Source: Ipomoea triloba (Eukaryota > Streptophyta > Magnoliopsida > Solanales > Convolvulaceae). Taken from it: DNA of 64,000 nt. The notes below the pieces were generated by a model. That model did not search any database. It was not told the DNA's origin and worked only from the letters and a program-made list of their open reading frames with translations. The position numbers and the translations under genes were made by a program. Below are positions 24,286 to 35,200 of this stretch, one piece after another. Numbering within the stretch: position 1 is the first letter of the stretch; each line of letters opens with the position of its first letter. Location: assembly GCF_003576645.1 (NCBI RefSeq), contig NC_044923.1, positions 18,224,233 through 18,288,232 on the forward strand. Reading direction: 5' to 3'.

Positions 24286-26263
24286 ATGGTTTTCTTATGG
24301 TTCTTATTGCTCAATACATTATGTTCCATCTCAATAAGGAATGGTGAAATGATACATTCTCTCCCGGGGCAGCCCTGCTGGGATGTGACCTTCGATCAGT
24401 ACTCTGGGTATATTGTTACCGATAAATTTCGTGGCAGAGCTCTATTCTACTATTTTGTTGAAGCCCAAACAGAAAATAAATTGTCAATGCCGCTTACACT
24501 TTGGCTGGGGGGAGGTATATATATACGCTAACTTCTCTTCTCTTCTCTTCTCATCTTTATTTTAATTTAATGCCATATATGAAAGAGTTGAAGAATTCAT
24601 ATGAAGGGAGGGTATTTGTTGACCGGGAACTGGTAAAAGGTCTTGAGAATTGTTGGGCGGAGGCCAGTAAAGTGTTTAAAAGGTCAAGTCTAGCACCCAG
24701 TGTCTCGAAAATGTGTGGCGGTTTAAGAAAATAAAGTTGTGCATGCATTCACTACTAGCTAGCTATAACTTTTGATAAAAGTGGTAAACGCTTGATTTAA
24801 CAAGTGGTATAAGAGCAAATTGGTTAGTGCTTGAAGGGATAATTGTTTTTTTTTTTTTTTTTTTTTGATTTGTGTGGCCCTGTGCGTGTAAATAAGTGAG
24901 GTTCAATATATATATATATATATATATATTTTGAAAAAAGTGAGGTCCAATATAATCACAAATACATATACTAATTATTAGGTCAGAGCTGTACTAGGGC
25001 CCCCAAAATTTTGGGGTCCTGTGCAGTTGCACATCTTGCACGCCCTAAAATCCGGCCTTGTTGACCGGAGGCCAATAAAGGGTCAAGACTAACACCCGAT
25101 CGCGATGATTATTAGGCAGAGGCCGGTAAAAGATTTAAAGAACTATAATTGTTGATTTAAGTGTACTAATGGCATGTTTGGTTGGATGTAGTTTAGGGGG
25201 AATTGTAATTCAGTGAATTGCAATTAAGTGTACCCCCCATGAATTGCAATTCGGTGGAGAGGAGGGGCAATTTGTTGGTGTAAAGACAATTTTGCCCCTC
25301 CTCCCATACCCTTTGTCTTTTTTATAATAATAATAATAATAATAATAATTATTATTATTATTATTATTTTGAAAGAGAATTATTATTATTATTTTGAATG
25401 AATTATTATTATTATACTTATTATTATTATTATTATTTTTTGAAAGAATTATTATTATTATTATTATTACTACTACTACTATTATTACTATTACTACAAC
25501 ATCTACTACAACATAAGGGCATTTTAGTTATTTTGTCACTTCTTACTTTTCAATTCCATGTACTCATATTTCTGCATACCAAACACTGTAATTTCAATTC
25601 CTACTTTATTCATTGAATTGCAATTCCACCGAATTACAATTCTTTTCCACCCTAATTCCCTCATCCCAACCAAACGCCTTGTAACAATATTGGATAAGTT
25701 AAAATCAGGCCATGATTGTTCGAGTGCTGCTATTGGGGCGTTCTACGAACATGGTCCATTTAGGCCGACAAAAGATGGGAGGCTGGAAAAGAACCACTTT
25801 TCTTGGAATTTAGGTAATTATTAATGTTTTGTTTTGTTTCTTTATATGTATGGTTTTTATTTTTACACGAATTTGTATATATATTGACTAATTTGATCTT
25901 GAAATAAGCAGAGTCGAACATGTTATACGTAGACACTCCTATTGGAGTTGTATTTTCATACTCGAATACAACCTCAGATTATAAAATATGGAATGATACC
26001 ATGACAGGTATGTAAGGTGCCAACTTGGATCACATTATTATTCATGCATTTTTACTATTGTATGTATGTATTTTTCTTTAATAACTAGTAGCAAAGACAC
26101 AATTTTATTTATCTTTATACCAGCATAATAGCCAATGCTAGATATTTTTGTAGTATTACTGACTCTAGTATCTGTCCATACTCCATATACACTTGAGTTC
26201 GAACCCGTAACCTACATTTGAGATAGATTATGTTATTTTATTTGGGATTATGTTATTTTAACC

Positions 26264-26297
<34 letters not shown>

Positions 26298-29200
26298 TAT
26301 TTATTATTATTATTATAGAATTTATATATTAAAAAAACATATGTTCACGGGCTTAGGAAGTTCGGCCCCTGAAGATTAATCAGTAATCACATCCGTTGCT
26401 AATTACATTTACAGTACTAGACAATGGGCTTATGAGCCTCGTCAACGGGCTAAAGTACCCCGTTGCCTAGTACCGTAAAGAGACAATGAGAGTAACGAGA
26501 CTGACAGACGGTACTGCTAAACCCGTCTATACAGTCTCATTTAAAAAAAAAAAATTTATTGAAGGTGTTTTTGGAGAAAAAAATAATTTATTTTCTCATA
26601 AAACTAATCGAAAAAGCTACTTTGATTAGTTTTTTGAATTTTAACTTTTTGAAACAAGCTGTTACAAAAAAAACTGATTAACCAAACACTCATATTAACT
26701 GATTGTTTGACTAAGTCAAACAACTAATAATAATCAAACAAGTCAAAATTGATGATAAACTATTTTACCAACATGGTCTTAGCGTTTTTATTTAATTTGT
26801 TTGCCATTTTGATGCTGCAGCCCGTGAAAATATGAAGTTTCTTCGAAAGTGGTTTAATAAATTCTCTGAATACAGAGACGCAGATTTTTACATTGCCGGA
26901 GATAGTTATGGAGGTAAACACTACATTACAGTAAAGTTCATTTTTTTTTAATTATTATATTTTATATCATACATGCATGCAATATAATATAATGCTCCCT
27001 AGCTAGGTCCATCTTGAATTCTTCTGAAAGTTTCAACTCAAATATTGGAGCAATAATCTTGGAAATAAAGCAATAATTATTATGTAGGTCACATGGCACC
27101 ACAACTTGCTGAATTAATACTTGAATACAACAGAAAACCAGTACATGTGATGAGACAAATAAAGCTCAAAGGAATTGTTGTGAGTTACTTAATTGCTTCC
27201 ATCCATCAATTCTTCTTCTGCATCATATGTAATTTTCTAACCTGGAGGGTTCATATGTAATTTTCTAACTTGGAGGGTATGGTTGAGCGAAAATGACTCA
27301 TCCATTCTTAATCTGTTAAATCAAAGTTCAAAGGATTGATCCTTGATTTTGGGTACGAATGAACCTTAAATCTCTAAGTCAGATGTTCCACCTTTAGAGG
27401 TGCTTACAATTCAGCAAGTAAATTAATCACTGTAACCAAGGATGAAGGGATTAATCCTTGGTTTTGAGTATGGAGCAGTCTTAAATCTCTCCAGGTCAAC
27501 AGGCTAATTGTTCCACTCTTAAATCTCCAGGTTAGTTGTCCCACATTTACAGGTGCCAAAAATTCAACAGGGAGTTAGTTAATGTAACAAAAAATCAAGG
27601 GATTCATCATTGACTTTGAGTCTAGAGCAAACTTAAATCTCCAAGCCAACAGACCAATTGTTCCACCCTTTAAATCTCTGGGCTAGGACAGTGTCTAAGG
27701 GTGAAAACCCTTGGTTTCATTCCAGAAAATCATATGTAATTTTCTTCATTCTGATCGTCTCTCATTCATGCTAAGCTAGAACTCATTTTTTTGTGTTTTT
27801 TTTTTTCAAAAAAAAAAAAAATCAACTTTTCAGCTTGGGAACCCACTTCTAGAAAAGATGGGTTTATCTAATGTTGAGCATCTGTGGCACCACGGAATCA
27901 TTTCTGCAGAACTGTACAGTCTGCAGAAGATACAGTGTAATGCAACAAGAATGGTTCACGAATTATTAAGCGGAGAACAATTGTCCGACGATTGCTCTGA
28001 AATAGTTTTTATGATTATCGACGAAGTTGGGGATTATATGAATACGGACAATTTACTCTTTCAATCATGCGAATCCTCCTCAAACTCATCATCTCAACAA
28101 CACTATGTAAGTTAGCAATTATGTCAACTTATTTCACTTTCTATATATATATATATATATGGAAAAATTGTAATTTTTGCCCCTCCATAATATGTCAATT
28201 ATCAATGTCACCCCTGAATTATTAGTGGTGTAAATGTTGCCCCTCAATTTTAAAAAACAGTACATATATTGCCCCTCCCATACCGAGTGGCAATATTTAC
28301 ACCACAGGAGGGACAATATATGTACCATTTTTAAAAATTGAGGGGCAATATTTACACCATTAAAATTTAGGGGTGACATTTGAAAAATGTAATGCGCAGC
28401 ACACAGAGATGTTAAAACAATAGTTGTAACACAAGAGACTTGATAACGCAGTTTGGGAAAACCCCTATTCTGCGAGGCACTTCTCAGTCTTGAGAATTTG
28501 CCTAAATCCACTAAAAGCTTAATATTCAAAGTACATAGTTTTGGGACCAGAAATTACACAATAGATTGATCTTCTCCTATCTAATCTATTGTAACTTAAA
28601 CACATGTACTACTTTCTAGGGGAATTTAGAATCCTCTCAAACTCTCTTATGCCTCACAATATTAGCTAGGGAATTCGTGAATGGTGTAATGGTGAGAGGT
28701 CCTTTAAATAGCCAACTAATCAGAACCAAAACAGTATTGGTGTTATTCCTAGTTTGTTTGGGATTTGATTTCTAATCTTGGTGTACTCCTTTTTCTGACT
28801 TGAATTGGATTTCTTTTTGCCAAACAATTGTGATCAACCTTTTGATTCAACACTCTCCCCCTTTGTCAAATTTTTGGCAAAAATCTTGATTTCTCCCCCT
28901 TAGTTGATTCTCCTGTATTTCCTCTTTTGGTCCTGAATCTTCTGTTTGAGTCTTTGTGACTTCAGGTCAGTATGGTATTTTTTTGAGAGACAGAGGAAAT
29001 GATTATAGTAGTACCAATTAGTGAATAGATTCATCAGCATTAGATTTCATCATTTGTTAATGATTTGAATCATTTAGCTGCTTAGAGAAGTTTCATCATT
29101 AGTAGTATACATGATAGTTCATAGTATTCTGAACTTCATAGTAGCATTAATGGTACAAACATATGTTCTTATCATTCCAGCATATTAGAAAAAAAAAACT

Positions 29201-32200
29201 TCATCATCAGCATATTAGCAAAAGACTTGTCTTCATCATTAGCATAATATTCAGCAAAAGATTTCATCATTAACAGATCTTCAGTAGATCAACAAAAGAG
29301 TCAGAATATTCAGCAAAAGATTTCATCATCAACAGATCTTCAGTAGATCAACAAAAGAGTCAGAATTGAATTTGTTTCTCCCCCTTTTTTGCTCAAAAAT
29401 TTCCTTTTGGAGTCTTTTCTTCTTCTTGCTTTTCTTCTCCTTGATTTTCTTCTTGACTGTTTTTTTCACGTGTTCTTGGACCCACATAGTCAGATATTTC
29501 TTCAGTTTCTCCTTCTTTTTCCTCACTATTCCAGCTCTTTTCTTTTCTTTTCTTTTCTCTCTTTTTTTTTTGAACTATATTTGGCATAAGCCAATTTCGG
29601 ATCTCAACTTTGAGAATCTGTTTCCATCTAGTGCTTTCGTAAAGATATCTGCCAATTGTTTGTCAGTACTGATATGTGTGAGAGATACGATTTCATCTTC
29701 AACTAGTTCCCTTATGAAGTGGTGTCTGATGTCAATGTGTTTGGTTCGTGAATGCTGAACAGGATTTTTGGAGATGTCTATTGCACTTTTGTTATCACAG
29801 TATATGGTCATTATTGATTGGCGGATCCCATAATCTTCTAACATTTGTTTCATCCACAATAGTTGTGTACAGCAACTTCCGGCAGCGATATATTCAGCCT
29901 CTGCTGTTGATAGGGATATTGAGCTCTGTTTTTTGCTTAACCAAGACACCAAATTTGTTCCAAGTAGGAAGCATCCTCCTGATGTGCTTTTTCTATCATC
30001 CATATTTCCTGCCCAGTCTGCATCGCAGTATGCAGATAGGTGTTGGTTTGTGTCAAAAGAATACCATATACCTAGATCAATGGTCCCTTTTACATATTTG
30101 ATGACTCTTTTTACAGCTTTTAGATGTGTTTCCATGGGATTGGCTTGATATCTGGCACATATCCCTACCCCAAAACTTAAATCTAGTCTGCTCGCTGTTA
30201 AATAGAGTAGGCACCCTATCATGCTTCGATACAGAGTCTGTTCCACCTTCTTCCCTTCTGGATCTTTAGAGATCCTCTCTGTTGTTGGAACAGGTGTTCT
30301 AACAACTTTGCTTTCATTCAATCCGAATCTTTTGACAAGATTTCTTGTATATTTGCTTTGTGAGACAAAGATTCCATTTTCTAATTGCTTAACCTGTAAC
30401 CCTAGAAAGTAGCTTAGTTCACCAACCATACTCATCTCAAATTCTCCTTCCATATCTGTAATGAATTGGTTCTTGTAGCAGCTTTGTGTTGATCCAAAAA
30501 CTATATCGTCAACGTAGATTTGTGCAATCATGATATCTTTCTTATGAGTTTTTACAAATAGTGTCTTGTATACACTCCCTCTTTGGTAACCTTTATTCAG
30601 CAAGAATTGGGTTAATCGCTCATACCAAGCTCGTGGAGCTTGTTTTAAACCATATAGTGCCTTCTTGAGCTTGTAGACATGTTCAGGATGATATGGATCT
30701 TCAAAACCTTTTGGTTGGGCTACATAGACTTCTTCTTTTAGGTACCCATTCAGAAATGCGGTTTTTACATCCATTTGATACAGTTTTATTTTTAGGATGC
30801 ATGCTACGGCTATTAGAATCCGTATAGACTCAATTCTAGCTACTGGTGCAAAAGTTTCTTCAAAGTCTGTTCCTTCGACTTGTGTGTAGCCTTGGGCTAC
30901 TAGTCTGGCTTTGTTCCTTACTATGTTTCCTTGTTCATCTGTTTTGTTTTTATAGACCCATTTTGTTCCGATGATGTTGACATCTTGTGGTTTGGTGACT
31001 AATTCCCATACCCCATTTCTTTCAAACTGTTGTAATTCCTCCTGCATGGCTTCTATCCAAAATTCATCTAACAATGCTTCATTGGTGTTCTTTGGTTCGA
31101 TTTTTGATGTATAGCAAAGATCTCCTTCAGACATCTTGAGGTAGTCTCTCTTTTTCCCTCTAGTCCTTATTCCATCTTCTAGATCTCCAATGATATTTTC
31201 GAGGGGGTGATTTTTCTGAGTTTTTGATTTTGGTATGAGAGGCTGTTTTTTAGTTTCTTCATCCTCATCTTCTGATATGGTCTCTGTTTCTGTTTTTCTG
31301 AAGGGGTATTCATTGATGGTGGAACTGTTGTTTCAACAATTTCTGAGTAATCATCATTATCAGTGTTTTCTTCTGAATATTCATCGCTGATGGTTACATT
31401 TATGGATTCCATCACACTGTTTATCCTGAGATTAAACACACGAAAGGCCCGACTGTTTGATGAGTATCCTAGGAAGATTCCTTGGTCACCTTTGATGTCG
31501 AATTTTCCAAAGGATTCTCTTCCTTGGTCACCTTTGATGTCGAATTTTCCAAAGGATTCTCTGTCTCTTAGTATGTAGCAGTTGCTACCAAATACATGTG
31601 TGTGTTTTAGATTTGGTGTCCTACCTTTCCAAATTTGGTAGGGTGTCATTAGATTTGGTGTCCTACCTTTCCAAATTTGGTAGGGTGTCATGTTTGTTTC
31701 TGTCCTACCTTTCCAAATTTGGTAGGGTGTCATGTTTGTTTCTTTCCTACCTTTCCAAATTTGGTAGGGTGTCATGTTTGTTTCTTTCCGTATGTATACT
31801 CGATTTATGGGTGTCATGTTTGTTTCTTTCCGTATGTATACTCGATTTATTAAGTAACATGCGGTGTTTACAGCCTCTGCCCAAAACTTTGGTGATATTC
31901 TTTTGTGATTTAGTAGGACCCTTGCCATTTCTTGTATGGTCCGATTTTTCCGCTCAACTACCCCATTTTGTTGCGGTGTTTTGGGAGCCGAGAATTCGTG
32001 ATGGATTCCATTCTCGTCACAATATGTTTTGAATTGTGAGTTTTCAAATTCTCTTCCATGATCACTTCTTAACCGGATGATTTTTCCCACCTTTTGATCC
32101 TTTTCATTTTGTATTTTGTTGATGAGGATTTTGAAGGCGTTGAATGTTTCTGATTTGTCTCTGAGGAAGTTTACCCATGTATATCGTGAGAAATCATCAA

Positions 32201-35200
32201 CGGTTACATGAACATACCGTTTTCCTCCTATGCTTTCTGTTTGAGTGGGTCCAAAGAGGTCCATATGGAGAAGTTCCATAATTCTTGAAGTGTGAATTCC
32301 TGGTGTTCTTTTGTGGCTACTTCTTGTCATTTTGTTTTCAAGACATGCATCACATTTTCTATTTTCATCAATGTCCAGTTTTGGAACACCTCGGTATGCT
32401 CCCCTTTTTAGTCCCTTTTTCATATCATGAAAATTTATATGCCCCATACGTTGATGCCACAGAAGTGTTTGATTGATAGTGACTTGGTTGCAGGTTAAAT
32501 GGCTATCCCATGTGTAGCATTTATCCGAGGACCTTTTTCCCATCATGACGCATTCATGTCCTTGGTTGTACACTTTGCAATTTTCTTTTGAGAATTCTAC
32601 CCTTAGTTCATCTTCACACAGCTGACTTATACTGATAAGGTTTGCTTTTAAGCCTTGTACCAGGAAGACTCTTGATAATCTGGGGAGACCATGGACATTT
32701 AGTGTTCCGCTAGCAATGATTTGCCCCCGTTCTCCATCTCAAAAGGTTACATGTCCTTCACTTTTGTAATGGATGTCCTCTAGATTGTTTGGGTTTCCGG
32801 TCATGTGTCTTGAACATCCACTGTCGAAGTACCAAACACTTGTTTCTTTGCTGATTTTTGAAGTATAGGCTGTGACTGGTGTTTGATTTTTTCTGACCCA
32901 GACTCTTTGGGCTGGTTTTTGTTCTTGCTTTGCCCAGATTCTGTTATGGAGATCATTTTGTCTTTTGTAGCAGTGTGCCTTGATGTGTCCCAATCTGTGA
33001 CAGTAGTAACATCTGATTCTTTTACGGTGTTGAAAGTGATGTTGTAACACTTCTCTGTTTTCGACTGCAGAATCTTTCCTTGTTGCTAAGTTTGATTGTT
33101 CTGCATTTTCAGTTAGTCTTCTTATTTCCTGTAGCAACTTGTCTTCCTCTTTTAGTGATTTCATTAACTTTTCTTGGGTTTCTTTGTGAAGAAGTATTTC
33201 ATTTTCCTTTTCACTTTTAAGGAAGTGATTTTCTTGCATGAGATTTAAGTTTACTTTGATGATTTCTTCCCACTTGGCGTGCAGCTGTGTATACGAGTTT
33301 AATAGATCTTGCATGTCCTCCTTTGATTCATCATCGCCTTCATGATTTGTGAAAAAGGCCACAAAATTTGTGTTGTTTTCTTCTTCACTATCTGAGTCAT
33401 CACTCAAGGTTGTTACATATGTTTTGTTCTTCCTCCTTAGGTAATTTGGACATTCTGACTGAATATGTCCATATCCCTTGCACTCATAGCACTGTATTCC
33501 ATCAAGGTTTGGATTCCCTTTCTTCTTGGAATTGACGGATTGGTTTTGTGCAAATGATAGACTCCCTTGATTATTTGAGAAACTCTTGTTCTTATTTCTG
33601 AATTTGTTAAATTTCTTGAGAACTCTGTTGAAGTTTTTTGTCAACAAAGCAATGGATTCTTCCATTTTTTCAGTATCTTCATCTGAGTTGGTGTCTTGTT
33701 TTGATTGAAGGGCTATTCCTTTGCCATTAGGCTTTTTGTTTTGCAGCATCTCAAGCTCATATGTTTTAAGGTTTCCCATTAGATCACTTAACTTGCAGGT
33801 ATTGAGATCTTTGCTTTCTTGAATAGCTGTTACTTTCATCATAAATCTTTCTGGTAATGATCGCAATACCTTTTTTACTAACCTGTTTTCAGGAATGGGT
33901 TCCTCTAAGTTATAGGCTTCCCCAGCAATTTCTAGTATTCTTCCATTAAATTGTGTGATATCTTCTTCTTCCTCCATCTTCAGATTTTCAAACTGAGTTT
34001 GGACCATTTGTAGTTTTGATTGTTTGACTGTTGAATTTCCTTCATGATGATCACACAATATATCCCATGCTGTTTTTGCTACATTTGTAGCAGCGATTAG
34101 TTTGAATGTTTCTTCACTCACGGTTCCATAGATGGCATTCATAGCTTTTGAGTTATAGTCGAACTCTTTGAGTTCTTCTTCGCTCCAATCAGCACGACCT
34201 TTTGCTTTGTTATTGTCATCAAGGGGATGTTTCCATTCGTTTTCAACAGCCCTCCATACTCTTTCTCCTTGTGCTAATATGTAGATTTTCATTCTAGCTT
34301 TCCAATAAGAATAGTTTGTACCACTTAGGGCTGGTGGCCTGTTATTTGATAGTCCTTCTCTGGGAAACTCCATTAGGATCCTACTAATAACTTAAGCAGT
34401 TTGGCTCTGATACCAATTGAAAAATGTAATGCGCAGCACACAGAGATATTAAAACAATAGTTGTAACACAAGAGACTTGATAACGCAGTTTGGGAAAACC
34501 CCTATTCTGCGAGACACTTCTCAGTCTTGAGAATTTGCCTAAATCCACTAAAAGCTTAATATTCAAAGTACATAGTTTTGGGACCAGAAATTACACAATA
34601 GATTGATCTTCTCCTATCTAATCTATTGTAACCTAAACACATGTACTACTTTCTAGGGGAATTTAGAATCCTCTCAAACTCTCTTATGCCTCACAATATT
34701 AGCTAGGGAATTCGTGAATGGTGTAATGGTGAGAGGTCCTTTAAATAGCCAACTAATCAGAACCAAAACAGTATTGGTGTTATTCCTAGTTTGTTTGGGA
34801 TTTGATTTCTAATCTTGGTGTACTCCTTTTTCTGACTTGAATTGGATTTCTTTTTGCCAAACAATTGTGATCAACCTTTTGATTCAACAACATTGATAAC
34901 ATATTATGGAGGAGCATAAATTACAATTTTCCATATATATATATATATATGGGAGGGTTCAGGTTCGGTGATATATTTTAAGCTTCGAATCTACAGATCT
35001 TAAGCTGGATTAACATAAATATGTTTTTTAGAGAAAATCTTATAAAGAATATTAGTTGTGGTTTGGAACTGCAAAAAAAAAAAAAAAAATGTATCCTCAA
35101 TTGAAGAAGCAAACTGTAAAAAATGTCGCAACTTAAAGAAGGAAAACAATGGAAGAAAAACAAAGCACCTTAAGAAGGAAAACAACACACTTTGAAGGAA

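Larger units (their letters stand above)
28381..34889 (-). mobile_element. Copia-1 LTR retrotransposon
   Basis: This is a complete Ty1/Copia-type structure of 6509 bp, transcribed on the minus strand. It has 472-bp LTRs at each end that differ at only three positions, and a 5-bp target duplication ACATT at 28376-28380 and 34890-34894. The primer site is complementary to initiator tRNA-Met, and there is a purine tract. The gene order is gag, protease, integrase, reverse transcriptase, RNase H, as in Copia. The near-identical LTRs mean a recent insertion, yet the coding region has an in-frame stop, a frameshift and local duplications, so this copy is not autonomous. The lineage is uncertain. 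Confidence 0.95.

Noticed and set aside
24501..24734. Possible alternative exon in gene B intron 1
   Set aside because: The sequence belongs to a TRIM-like LTR fragment and has no frame continuity with exons 1 and 2.
25398..25616. Leucine/tyrosine-run frame in gene B intron 1
   Set aside because: Produced by the TTA microsatellite within a MITE.
31290..31340. Programmed frameshift before reverse transcriptase in Copia-1
   Set aside because: Plant Copia elements normally use one frame. The shift is in a variable linker with no slippery site or structure that I can see.
29366..32476. Plus-strand frames across Copia-1
   Set aside because: They are antisense shadows of the pol region. The minus-strand frames carry all recognisable motifs.
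32739..32741. Programmed stop readthrough between gag and pol in Copia-1
   Set aside because: The stop lies just after the start of the protease motif, not at a gag-pol border, and the element has other lesions. A simple nonsense change is more likely.
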